From the NCBI GenBank assembly GCA_947311565.1, contig CAMZLH010000009.1, positions 1-64,000 of the forward strand: a DNA stretch of 64,000 bases, written 5' to 3'. The notes beneath the pieces were generated by a model that was given only the letters and a program-made list of their open reading frames with translations, had not been told where the DNA came from and did not search any database. Origin of the DNA: an uncultured Nitratifractor sp. (GTDB lineage Bacteria; Campylobacterota; Campylobacteria; Campylobacterales; Sulfurovaceae). Positions 31,439-40,747 of this stretch are shown piece after piece (position 1 is the first letter of the stretch; the number at the start of each line of letters is the position of its first letter). Position numbers and translations under genes: made by a program.

Positions 31439-32769
31439 GCCACCCAAAATTTGTAATTGTAGGGCACCCAAATAAAGGTAAGAGTTCTATTGTCTCTACA
31501 TTAACACTTGATGACACCATTGCAATTAGTAATCGACCAGGAACAACAACAAAAGCAAGAAGCTTTAAACTAAAAAGGGGTGAAAAAACTCTATATGAGC
31601 TAATTGATACACCTGGATTTCAAAGACCTAAAAAGCTACTTAAAATACTTCAAAAAGATAATCCAACTGCGAGTGAGCGTCCAAAAAAAGTTTTAGAATT
31701 TTTAGATAATTACTGTGGTGGAGATGAGTTTAATGATGAGTGTGAACTACTATACCCAATTATGAATGGTGGAGGCATTATATATGTCGTAGATGCTAGT
31801 AAACCATATAGTGGTGAATTTGAGAATGAAATGGAGATACTTAGATATTGTGGTCGTGGGTCAATGGCAATACTAAACTATATAGGAGACAAAGACTACA
31901 CTAAAGAGTGGGATCAAGTACTTGGGCAGTACTTTAGAGTAATTAAACCATTTAACCCAATGAAAGCAACTTTTAAAGATCATATAGAGTTACTTGAGGC
32001 ACTAAAACATATAGACTCCAATTGGAGCAAAAATATGACTCATGCTGTAGAGCTTTTAAAGGAGTTTCACACTAAACAAAAAAGAGAAATTGCTAAGCTA
32101 ATAACCAATACAATAGCTGATATTTTAAGCTTTAAATTAGAGCGATCATCTCATATATTTAACATTACATCTACTCTTCAAAAAGAGTTTAAAGATACTA
32201 TTACAAAAAAAGAGCTAACTCTTTTTGAAGATATTAAAGATATATTAAATTTTAAAAATAGTGCTTTCTCTTTATCTGAAGTAAAATTAGAATATGATCT
32301 ATTCTCTAAAGAGTCTTATGAAATATTTGGGCTAGACAAAGAAAAGATTACACTACTATCTACCCTTACAAGTGCAACTGCTGGAGGAGTTATAGATTTA
32401 GCAGTTGGTGGTCATAGCTTCTTTTTAGGTACTATAATTGGTGCAGCAACAGGATACTTTGGTGCAAGCTATGGATATAATGAACTTAGCAAAGTTAAAT
32501 TATTATCTAATAAAATTGCACAAATTGGACCTATTGAAGATATAAATTTTGGAATAATTTTACTTAATAGAGCACTAAATTATGTAAACTCTCTACTAGA
32601 ACACTCTCATGCAAATAGAGACTCAAATATAGAGATATCTATAGATAGTGAAATATCTATACAAGAACTAAAAAAAGTTGCCACACTAAACAAAAAATTT
32701 AGAGAAAAAAAGTTTAAACCAAACGATAAACTAGAGTATAGAGAGATAGTTTTAAAATATTTAAAGTAG
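31435..32769 (+). CDS. GTPase with C-terminal DUF3482-like domain
   Basis: GHPNKGKSSIVSTL (G1), LIDTPGFQRPKK (G3), C-terminal glycine-rich hydrophobic segment. Confidence 0.8.
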   Translation: MSHPKFVIVGHPNKGKSSIVSTLTLDDTIAISNRPGTTTKARSFKLKRGEKTLYELIDTPGFQRPKKLLKILQKDNPTASERPKKVLEFLDNYCGGDEFNDECELLYPIMNGGGIIYVVDASKPYSGEFENEMEILRYCGRGSMAILNYIGDKDYTKEWDQVLGQYFRVIKPFNPMKATFKDHIELLEALKHIDSNWSKNMTHAVELLKEFHTKQKREIAKLITNTIADILSFKLERSSHIFNITSTLQKEFKDTITKKELTLFEDIKDILNFKNSAFSLSEVKLEYDLFSKESYEIFGLDKEKITLLSTLTSATAGGVIDLAVGGHSFFLGTIIGAATGYFGASYGYNELSKVKLLSNKIAQIGPIEDINFGIILLNRALNYVNSLLEHSHANRDSNIEISIDSEISIQELKKVATLNKKFREKKFKPNDKLEYREIVLKYLK

Positions 32770-32837
32770 AAAAATTACTATATATACCAAATTACAATAA
32801 AACTAGATATAATTATAAAAAATTAAATAGGTAAAAT

Positions 32838-34160
32838 ATGCAAGAGACAATTAGAGACTTAATATCTAAAGCCCTTTTTATCCTATCAGATATATTGGTT
32901 ATTATCTTGTCTCTATATTTCGCTTATATAGCTCGTGATTTTACACCTTTAGAACCTAATAGCACAACTCTTAGTGTATATATACACTTCTATCCACTAT
33001 ATATAATTATCTTAGCGATATTTGGATATGAAGGAGTATATACATATAGATACGACTTCTGGCATGAGACAAGAAAACTTCTAAAAGCACTTATTTTAGC
33101 AGCTCTTTTAGTCTTCTCATATCTTGCAATGACAAAATCTATAGAGTACTACTCTAGATTTGTAATAGGATTTGCATTTATTATTATGGTTTTTTTAATA
33201 CCTATTGCTAAATATTTTACAAAGATATCTCTTCATAGAGTTAAACTATGGGCAAAGAGTGCAAAAGTTTATGCAGATGATAATTTTTTAAATTATGAAA
33301 TATATGATAATCCATATCTTGGCTATATAAGACCAAAAGATGATAACTTTTCTACTATATTTATTAACTCTAAAACTTCAAATACACAAGATCTTAAAAC
33401 CCTTATTGAGTCAGAGATAAAAAAGAGGAAAGAGGTAATTTTTACACCTCTTTTGGACGATTATGACTTAACTCACTCTCAAATATATGAGCTCTCTAAT
33501 ACTAGAACAAATTTAGTTGTATATGAAAACCGACTAAAGAGCTGGCATAGACGAATTATACAAACACTATTTAACTATACTCTAGCACTTTTACTTCTGC
33601 CTATACTTCTACCTATTATTTTTATAATTGGTTTAGCTATTAAATTAGAATCTAAAGGCTCAATATTTTTTGTACATCACCGTATTGGTAAAGGTGGTAA
33701 GATCATACCTGTAATTAAATTTAGAAGTATGTATATAGATGCTAAAGAGCGCTTAGAGTATCTCTTAAATAGTGATAATAAAATACGAAAAGAGTGGGAG
33801 AGTAGCTTTAAGTTAAAAGATGATCCTAGAGTTACAAAGATAGGAGATATTTTAAGAAAAACTTCATTAGATGAGCTACCACAGATATTTAATGTAATTG
33901 CAGGACATATGAACTTTGTAGGACCACGTCCTGTTATTCAAGAAGAGATTGATAACTACTACAAAGATGTTGCACAATACTACTATATGGTAAGACCTGG
34001 CATAACAGGACTTTGGCAAGTTAGTGGAAGAAGTAATACAGATTATAAGTTTAGAACTTCTACCGATAAGTGGTATGTACTTAATTGGTCTATCTGGAAA
34101 GATATTGTAATTTTAATTAAAACAGTAGGCGTTGTTTTAAAAAGAGATGGAGCTTACTAA
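32838..34160 (+). CDS. Polyprenyl-phosphate sugar-1-phosphate transferase (WbaP/CpsE type)
   Basis: KGGKIIPVIKFRSMYIDAKERLEYLL, LRKTSLDELPQIFNVIAGHMNFVGPRPVI, RPGITGLWQVSGRS. Confidence 0.93.
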   Translation: MQETIRDLISKALFILSDILVIILSLYFAYIARDFTPLEPNSTTLSVYIHFYPLYIIILAIFGYEGVYTYRYDFWHETRKLLKALILAALLVFSYLAMTKSIEYYSRFVIGFAFIIMVFLIPIAKYFTKISLHRVKLWAKSAKVYADDNFLNYEIYDNPYLGYIRPKDDNFSTIFINSKTSNTQDLKTLIESEIKKRKEVIFTPLLDDYDLTHSQIYELSNTRTNLVVYENRLKSWHRRIIQTLFNYTLALLLLPILLPIIFIIGLAIKLESKGSIFFVHHRIGKGGKIIPVIKFRSMYIDAKERLEYLLNSDNKIRKEWESSFKLKDDPRVTKIGDILRKTSLDELPQIFNVIAGHMNFVGPRPVIQEEIDNYYKDVAQYYYMVRPGITGLWQVSGRSNTDYKFRTSTDKWYVLNWSIWKDIVILIKTVGVVLKRDGAY

Positions 34161-35002
34161 TCTTCTCCCATTGGTCTATTTAAAAATAGAATACCTATTA
34201 ATGAACTCAAAAGAGTAATTAAAAAAAATATAAAACTAAATGCAACTCCTAGACTAGCACCTACACCAATATAGCCTAAACCATAAAGAAATGTTAACTC
34301 TCTTACACCAACACCACCTATAGTAATTGGTAAAACTGCTACTACAGATGAAATTAAAAATAGAACTAAAAACTCTACTAGATGAGAACTTTGAGGTAGA
34401 GCATAAATAATTGCAATAGCGCTCAATAGTTGAAATATTTGAACCAATAATCCCAAAATAGTTGTTCTATTAAAGTATTTAATAAATATATTGTATCTTT
34501 TACTAACTAAATAAAATATTGGATATATTAATATAGCAACAATAATAGCTAAAATTGTTATCGGATATATTGCGTAGTCGCTTACCATAAAAAGAAGTGA
34601 TGCTAAAAAAATTAGAGCTATTAGCCCACTAACTCTATCTAGTAAGAGTGCTTTAAAAATTGGAGTAACTTTTACATTAAACATTCTCTTAATAAGTAGA
34701 GCTTTATAGCCATCTCCACCTATTCCACCAGGTAAAAAAAGGTTATAGAACATTCCAACATAGTAGAGTACTATATTATTGCGCTCCTCTATCTCTACAT
34801 CTATCTCTTTAAAGTACCAATTTAATCTAACAGCACTAATAATTTTAGATATATTAAAGAGTATAAATGCTAAAAATAGAAGTAATAAATTAGATGATTT
34901 AAGCAGTAATAGTAGTCTATTATAATCAATCTGCTTAATTACAAAATATATAAGCGCAATAGATATTAGTAGCTTAAGTGCTACTTTTATCTTTTTTACC
35001 AT
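34157..35002 (-). CDS. LPG synthase TM-region/flippase-like integral membrane protein
   Basis: YVGMFYNLFLPGGIGGDGYKALLIKR, LPITIGGVGVRELTFLYGL. Confidence 0.8.
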   Translation of the reverse strand: MVKKIKVALKLLISIALIYFVIKQIDYNRLLLLLKSSNLLLLFLAFILFNISKIISAVRLNWYFKEIDVEIEERNNIVLYYVGMFYNLFLPGGIGGDGYKALLIKRMFNVKVTPIFKALLLDRVSGLIALIFLASLLFMVSDYAIYPITILAIIVAILIYPIFYLVSKRYNIFIKYFNRTTILGLLVQIFQLLSAIAIIYALPQSSHLVEFLVLFLISSVVAVLPITIGGVGVRELTFLYGLGYIGVGASLGVAFSFIFFLITLLSSLIGILFLNRPMGED

Positions 35003-35924
35003 TAAAAACCTCTTTAACTACATATGCTTTCTTATCTTGAGACTCATAATATGTGCGCATTAAAAGCTCAGCTATAAAACCTGTTGTAATAAGTTGAATT
35101 CCCCCTAAAACAAGTAGTAATCCAAGCACTAAAAGTGGTCTAGAGCCAATAGACTCACCAAATAGTTTCAATACTAGAAGATAAAAATTTATTAAACCTC
35201 CAACAAAGAACATTCCAAACCCAATAGTACCAAATAGGTGCATCGGTTTATTAGCATATTTTTGAAAAAATATCATAAGCATCAAGTCACTAATTACTTT
35301 AAAAGTTCTACCAATTCCATACTTACTAACACCATGAACTCTTGCATGGTGTTTTACATCTACCTCATGCATTTTTGCACCATACATTGTTGCAAGTACG
35401 GGAATAAAACGGTGTAACTCTCCATATAAGCCTAAATTTTTAGCTACATCTTTTTTAAATAACTTTAGTGTACAACCATAATCATTTAAATATACGCCTG
35501 TAGATTTTCTAATTATCCAGTTTGCTATTTTACTTGGTATTTTTCGTAAAAACATACCATCTTGTCGTTTTAATCTTCTGCCAGCCACAACATCCCAACC
35601 CTCTTTTTCTAAAAGTTCTATCATCATTGGTATGTCACTTGGATCATTTTGTAAATCACCATCAATAGTAGCTACTAGCTCACCTTTTGCTTCATCTATA
35701 CCAGCAGCCATAGCCGTAGTTTGACCAAAATTTCTATTAAATACAACTAACTTTACTCTACTATTTGCACCATCTTTTATATACTCTATAGTTTTATCAC
35801 TAGATCCATCATCTACAAATATAATCTCATAATCTATTCCATCAAGAGCTTTATACACTTGCTCATATAGTGGTTTTATATTATCCTCTTCATTCATTAC
35901 AGGTATAACTAAAGATAACTTCAC
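34974..35924 (-). CDS. Family 2 glycosyltransferase with C-terminal TM helices (ArnC/DPM1-like)
   Basis: LSLVIPVMNEEDNIKPLYEQV, IIFVDDGSSDKT, ATIDGDLQNDPSDIP. Confidence 0.92.
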   Translation of the reverse strand: MKLSLVIPVMNEEDNIKPLYEQVYKALDGIDYEIIFVDDGSSDKTIEYIKDGANSRVKLVVFNRNFGQTTAMAAGIDEAKGELVATIDGDLQNDPSDIPMMIELLEKEGWDVVAGRRLKRQDGMFLRKIPSKIANWIIRKSTGVYLNDYGCTLKLFKKDVAKNLGLYGELHRFIPVLATMYGAKMHEVDVKHHARVHGVSKYGIGRTFKVISDLMLMIFFQKYANKPMHLFGTIGFGMFFVGGLINFYLLVLKLFGESIGSRPLLVLGLLLVLGGIQLITTGFIAELLMRTYYESQDKKAYVVKEVFNGKKDKSST

Positions 35925-36095
35925 AAAAAACCTTTCTATTTTTATTGTATTTTACTTTAAATACTTTAAATATAGATTTATCCCAAATTAAGCATAAACA
36001 TTACTACATATTTTATAAAATCATGATTATTATCTTACTAAGTAAATAGATCAATATTTAATAAAAAATTTTAAGATAATTATTTAAATCAACTA

Positions 36096-36130
36096 TTAAA
36101 AAGGAGATAACTCCTCTTTCGAAGAGTTAT
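36096..36130 (-). terminator. Terminator downstream of the tRNA cluster (stem ATAACTC/GAGTTAT then T-rich on minus strand)
   Basis: Plus-strand AAAAAGGAGATAACTCCTCTTTCGAAGAGTTAT. Confidence 0.5.
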
Positions 36131-36187
36131 TAAAACTATATATTTCTTAACTAAATTCAAGGAGTAGAATCTATTTTATGGTTTTGG

Positions 36188-36275
36188 TGGCCGGGAGAGG
36201 GGGATTCGAACCCCCGGAGGTGTTACCCTCACCGGTTTTCAAGACCGGCACATTCAACCGCTCTGACATCTCCCG
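36188..36275 (-). tRNA. tRNA-Ser (anticodon TGA)
   Basis: CGGGAGATGTCAGAGCGGTTGAATGTGCCGGTCTTGAAAACCGG...GGTTCGAATCCCCCTCTCCCGGCCA; long variable arm; encoded CCA. Confidence 0.95.
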
Positions 36276-36290
36276 ACAATTAATAAGTAG

Positions 36291-36365
36291 TGGAGGCGGC
36301 ACCCGGATTCGAACCGGGGATCAGAGCTTTGCAGGCTCCTGCCTTAGCCACTTGGCTATGCCGCC
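36291..36365 (-). tRNA. tRNA-Cys (anticodon GCA)
   Basis: GGCGGCATAGCCAAGTGGCTAAGGCAGGAGCCTGCAAAGCTC...GGTTCGAATCCGGGTGCCGCCTCCA. Confidence 0.95.
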
Positions 36366-36422
36366 ACAACTTTAAAAATTAAAGAATACTACTAAATTAA
36401 AATAGTATTGTTTGATTTTTAG

Positions 36423-36509
36423 TGGTGCCCGAGGCCGGACTTGAACCGGCACGGCCAAACGGCCAAGGGATTTTAAGTCCCTCGTGTCTACCAATTCCAC
36501 CACCCGGGC
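36423..36509 (-). tRNA. tRNA-Leu (anticodon TAA)
   Basis: GCCCGGGTGGTGGAATTGGTAGACACGAGGGACTTAAAATCCCTTGGCC...GGTTCAAGTCCGGCCTCGGGCACCA. Confidence 0.95.
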
Positions 36510-36539
36510 ATATTATGCGCGGTGGCACCACATTACAAA

Positions 36540-36614
36540 TGGAGCGGGAGACGAGATTCGAACTCGCGGCCCTAACCTTGGCAAGGTTATGCTCTACCCC
36601 TGAGCTACTCCCGC
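36540..36614 (-). tRNA. tRNA-Gly (anticodon GCC)
   Basis: GCGGGAGTAGCTCAGGGGTAGAGCATAACCTTGCCAAGGTT...AGTTCGAATCTCGTCTCCCGCTCCA. Confidence 0.95.
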
Positions 36615-36744
36615 ACTCTCATTGTTGGAGTGCCATTATAGTAAATTAACTTTAAAAAATCTTTAAACATCTAGTATATTAAGCACATTTTTAAAAAAAT
36701 AGAAGAAATTTATTAAAATATTTCGACTGTTAGTTGATTTTTGC

Positions 36745-36750
36745 TATAAT
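36745..36750 (+). promoter_or_regulatory. -10 hexamer TATAAT upstream of ilvD
   Basis: ttttTGCTATAATagtag, 29 nt before the ilvD ATG. Confidence 0.45.
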
Positions 36751-36778
36751 AGTAGCAATTTTTTTTAAAGGCATATAT

Positions 36779-38461
36779 ATGAGAAGTGATGAAGTAAAAA
36801 AGGGCTATTCAAGAGCACCACATAGAAGTTTATTAAGAGCAACAGGACTCAAAGATGAAGATTTTGACAAACCATTTATCGGTGTTGCAAACTCTTTTAT
36901 CGAGATAATTCCTGGACATTTCTACCTAAATAAAGTAGCAGAGATTATAAAAGATGAAATTCGTAAAAATGGTTGTGTACCATTTGAGTTTAATACAATT
37001 GGTGTAGATGACGGAATCGCAATGGGTCATGATGGAATGCTCTACTCTCTTCCTAGTCGTGAAATTATTGCAAACTCTATTGAAACAGTTATGAATGCAC
37101 ACAAACTGGACGCAATGATAGCTATTCCAAATTGTGATAAGATTGTTCCGGGTATGATTATGGGTGCACTAAGAGTAAATGTACCAACTGTTTTTGTAAG
37201 TGGTGGTCCAATGGCAGCAGGACATATGGAAGATGGAACACCAATAGATTTGGCAACAGTTTTCGAAGGTGTTGGAGCCCTAGAAGCTGGTGAAATTAGC
37301 GAAGATACACTAACAGAAATGGAGTGTAATGCATGTCCAAGTGGTGGTAGCTGCTCTGGAATGTTTACTGCAAACTCTATGAATACGCTAATGGAAGCAA
37401 TGGGAATTGCCCTACCAGGTAATGGTACAATTTTAGCTCTTACTAAAGAGAGAGAAGTTCTATTTAGAGCAGCTGCAAAAAGAGTTTGCGAACTAGCTTT
37501 AATGAAGCAAGAAGATCAAGAGAAGTTTAAATTTAAAAACATACTAAACCAAAATGCTGTAAATAACGCTTTTGTTATCGATATGGCAATGGGTGGAAGC
37601 TCCAACACAGTTTTACATATGCTAGCAATTGCAAATGAAGCAGAGGTAGATTTTAATATTGCTGATATTAATAAAATTAGTAAAAGTGTAAGCCACATTG
37701 CAAAGATAAGTCCTAGCTTAACAACTGTTCATATGGAAGATATAAACACTGCAGGTGGTGTTAGTGCTGTAATTAAAGAGATTAGCAAAAGAGGCGATGT
37801 AATTGCAGATAACCTTACAATTACAGGAGAGAGCCTACTAACAAGAGTTGTAAACTCTGAGATAAAAGATGACCAAATTATACATACAATAGACAATCCA
37901 TACTCAAAAGTTGGAGGTCTAGCAATTTTGTTTGGTAACTTAGCAACCGAGGGTGCAGTTATTAAAACAGCAGGTATTACAGGTGAGAGAAGCTTTAAAG
38001 GAAAAGCCGTATGCTTTGACTCACAAGATGACGCAATTACAGGTATTACAGGTGGCAAAGTTAAAGCTGGCGATGTTGTAGTATTAAGATATGAGGGTCC
38101 AAAAGGTGGTCCTGGTATGCAAGAGATGCTAGCACCTACAAGCCTAATTATGGGAATGGGCTTAGGCGATAGTGTAGCACTAATCACAGATGGTAGATTC
38201 TCTGGAGCAACAAGAGGCTTAAGCATTGGTCATGTAAGCCCAGAAGCAGGAGAAGGTGGAGCAATTGGATTAGTTAAAGATGGTGATGAGATATTTATAG
38301 ATGTAGATGAGTATAAAATAGAACTTCTTGTAAGCGATGAAGAGCTAGAGAAAAGAAGAGCACTATTTAAACCAAAAGTAAAAGAGCTTAGTAGTCGTTG
38401 GCTAAGACAATACAGAGCACTTGTAACAAACGCAAGTAAAGGTGCTATTTTAGAGGCTTAA
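36779..38461 (+). CDS. ilvD: Dihydroxy-acid dehydratase (start trimmed to MRSDEVKKG)
   Basis: [78 protein letters not shown]. Confidence 0.98.
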   Translation: MRSDEVKKGYSRAPHRSLLRATGLKDEDFDKPFIGVANSFIEIIPGHFYLNKVAEIIKDEIRKNGCVPFEFNTIGVDDGIAMGHDGMLYSLPSREIIANSIETVMNAHKLDAMIAIPNCDKIVPGMIMGALRVNVPTVFVSGGPMAAGHMEDGTPIDLATVFEGVGALEAGEISEDTLTEMECNACPSGGSCSGMFTANSMNTLMEAMGIALPGNGTILALTKEREVLFRAAAKRVCELALMKQEDQEKFKFKNILNQNAVNNAFVIDMAMGGSSNTVLHMLAIANEAEVDFNIADINKISKSVSHIAKISPSLTTVHMEDINTAGGVSAVIKEISKRGDVIADNLTITGESLLTRVVNSEIKDDQIIHTIDNPYSKVGGLAILFGNLATEGAVIKTAGITGERSFKGKAVCFDSQDDAITGITGGKVKAGDVVVLRYEGPKGGPGMQEMLAPTSLIMGMGLGDSVALITDGRFSGATRGLSIGHVSPEAGEGGAIGLVKDGDEIFIDVDEYKIELLVSDEELEKRRALFKPKVKELSSRWLRQYRALVTNASKGAILEA

Positions 38462-38491
38462 TTAAAAGCACTAAAATAGTATAAAACAAGC

Positions 38492-38520
38492 AACCAACAG
38501 CCAAATGGTAGTAGTTGGTT
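38492..38520 (+). terminator. Hairpin AACCAAC...GTTGGTT downstream of ilvD
   Basis: 7-bp perfect stem, 15-nt loop, no strong T-tract. Confidence 0.35.
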
Positions 38521-38644
38521 CGTAAGTAGATATCTTCTATAACTCTATATTTTAAACACTCTCTTATACTCATACTCTCTGATCTATTTTTTAGAATTTA
38601 CTAAGATATCTCCTTCAAAATTGATCTATCTATTTAATGATATA

Positions 38645-39220
38645 TTAATACTCTTTAATTTTTCTCAAATAGACCGTGCACTCACACCCAAGCTCCCAGT
38701 ATTTGTTGTTGTTATACTCAAACTCTTTTATAATATCAAGATTTAGTTTTCTTGTATGTGCTTCAAAGCTTCTTGGATTTATTTTGTTTACAAAAGTTAT
38801 CATATAATCAAATCTTTTTGCCATGTGAGTCATTGCAAAGTTAAAGATATTTGGCAAAACATCTGTACTACGCACTCGTTTATCTATTGCAATTGGTCCA
38901 TATTGATAACTATTTTCCACAGTTATTTCTTTGTCAAAATAGTCAATATTAGGCAAATCTTCTATCATAAAGGCAAACATTGCCCACTTACTCCAAAATT
39001 GCCAAGATGCACTCATAACATAAGCAACCACTTCGCCATCATCTATTGCAATAAAAAGCCCTTTTTCTTCTTCTATCAAGCTTGTTAGCTCCTCTTTACT
39101 AAATGGTGTTGTTACAAACCCATCTTTTTTATCTTCATCTTTAATAGTATCTATTTGATACTTTGCGTGTAGTTTTAATACCCCATCTATATCATTTAAA
39201 TCTGCTATTTTGTATTGCAT
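38645..39220 (-). CDS. GNAT-type acetyltransferase-like protein
   Basis: MQYKIADLNDIDGVLKLHAKYQ...EEKGLFIAIDDGEVVAYVMSASW. Confidence 0.6.
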   Translation of the reverse strand: MQYKIADLNDIDGVLKLHAKYQIDTIKDEDKKDGFVTTPFSKEELTSLIEEEKGLFIAIDDGEVVAYVMSASWQFWSKWAMFAFMIEDLPNIDYFDKEITVENSYQYGPIAIDKRVRSTDVLPNIFNFAMTHMAKRFDYMITFVNKINPRSFEAHTRKLNLDIIKEFEYNNNKYWELGCECTVYLRKIKEY

Positions 39221-40015
39221 TTATACTCCTTGAATAAAATATTTATAAATTAAACTTAAAAATAGTAAAAATATCATACCGTATAATACTGGTTTGATAA
39301 ACTTATCTCCATTTTTAATTGTCATATGACTACCTATATAATTTCCTAGCATACTAGCAACTATCATTGGTATTCCTATTAAAAATAGCATTTTACCTGC
39401 TATTACAAATGGAATAAAAGCTCCAATATTAGATGCAAAATTAAATAATTTAGATGTTGCAGATGCATTTACTAATGACATTTTCATTATTGTATAAAGT
39501 GCTAAAATTAATAAACTTCCTGTTCCTGGCCCAAAAAAACCATCATAAAAACCTATAATAAAAAATATAAAAGGGTATAAGAAATATTTTTTAAATTTAG
39601 TATCTTCGCTTTTTATACTATTTTTATTTTTAGGAATTATTGATATTAATAAGCCTATAGGCATTAAGAATACTATCATTTTACCAACCACACTTGGATC
39701 AAGAAATAAAATAACCTTTGCACCTACAAATGCACCAAAAAGGGCTAAAGGCACGCCATACAATGCATATCTCCACAATATTTGTTTGCTTTTCATGAAA
39801 TTAGATATTGCAGGTATTGTACCAATTGTACTTACTAATTTCTCCTGACCTAGTGCAATTTGAGGAGGTAAGCCTGCTAAAATAAACGATGGAACTAATA
39901 CCAAACCTGCGCCACCAGCCACACTATCAATAAACCCAGCAATAAAAGATGCTAAAATTAATAAAATAACACCAATAACAAAATAGTCTGCTAAAATTGA
40001 ACCTTCTAAATACAT
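39221..40015 (-). CDS. TSUP (TauE/SafE) family membrane permease
   Basis: ASFIAGFIDSVAGGAGLVLVPSFILAGLPPQIALGQEKLVSTIGTIPA, YDGFFGPGTGSLL. Confidence 0.92.
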   Translation of the reverse strand: MYLEGSILADYFVIGVILLILASFIAGFIDSVAGGAGLVLVPSFILAGLPPQIALGQEKLVSTIGTIPAISNFMKSKQILWRYALYGVPLALFGAFVGAKVILFLDPSVVGKMIVFLMPIGLLISIIPKNKNSIKSEDTKFKKYFLYPFIFFIIGFYDGFFGPGTGSLLILALYTIMKMSLVNASATSKLFNFASNIGAFIPFVIAGKMLFLIGIPMIVASMLGNYIGSHMTIKNGDKFIKPVLYGMIFLLFLSLIYKYFIQGV

Positions 40016-40057
40016 TTTTTACCTCTCTTGTATAATAAAATATGACCTACCCAAAAG

Positions 40058-40636
40058 CTAATCACAATCCCTTGCCCTTCTCATCTTCTCAACTGTCTCA
40101 AGATCTATCTTTTCACATCTTTTTTGTAGGTTTTCTATAATCATATCAAACCTATCTTGGCTTAGTTTCTGTCCAACTTTTACTTTGTGAGTGTGGTTTA
40201 ATATCTTAATTTTTAAAACCTCTACTGCATCTAGTGAGCCTTTATAATCGCTTAAATCAAAGCTTTTGTAGCCACCCTCTTTTTGTAGCTTTTGCATTAA
40301 TGCTGTGAACATCTCTATTTTTTCATCTTTACTATCTACAAACTCCGCCTTACCTTCTATATAGATAGACTCAAAAAAATGTGTAGCAGGACAAGCCAAG
40401 CCACTCTTTGAGCTAAAGTAAGATGCAATTAAAGAGTAATCTTTAACCACACTAAAAAAGCAGTTGCTATTTTGTTTTAAAATATCTATCTTTTTGCCCT
40501 TTTTGCCACAATGAAAATAGATAAACCCATCTAAATAGACAAAATTCAAAGCTACAGAATATGGCATAACTCCATCAACTAACGATAATGTGCCATACTC
40601 AACACTATTTAATAACTCCATTTTCTCTTGTGTCAT
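40058..40636 (-). CDS. Pyridoxamine 5'-phosphate oxidase-like (Nim-type) flavoprotein
   Basis: VEYGTLSLVDGVMPYSVALNFVYLDGFIYFHCGKKGKKIDILKQN. Confidence 0.8.
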   Translation of the reverse strand: MTQEKMELLNSVEYGTLSLVDGVMPYSVALNFVYLDGFIYFHCGKKGKKIDILKQNSNCFFSVVKDYSLIASYFSSKSGLACPATHFFESIYIEGKAEFVDSKDEKIEMFTALMQKLQKEGGYKSFDLSDYKGSLDAVEVLKIKILNHTHKVKVGQKLSQDRFDMIIENLQKRCEKIDLETVEKMRRARDCD

Positions 40637-40747
40637 TTAAACCCTTTAATCTGATAATAAAATAGATATTCAATAATTTTGTGCTATTATATCAATAATC
40701 TATACCCTTGTAAAGATACAAATTTTAAAAATAAAAAAGGACAGTTT

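Noticed and set aside
36178-36649. ORFs 36178..36375 and 36422..36649 (GRGGFEPP..., GLEPARPNG..., TRFELAALTLAR...)
   Set aside because: They are translations across the tRNA genes on the opposite strand, a classic spurious annotation.
37516-38226. Minus-strand ORFs within ilvD (37516..37698, 37729..38226)
   Set aside because: Entirely antisense to a highly conserved gene.
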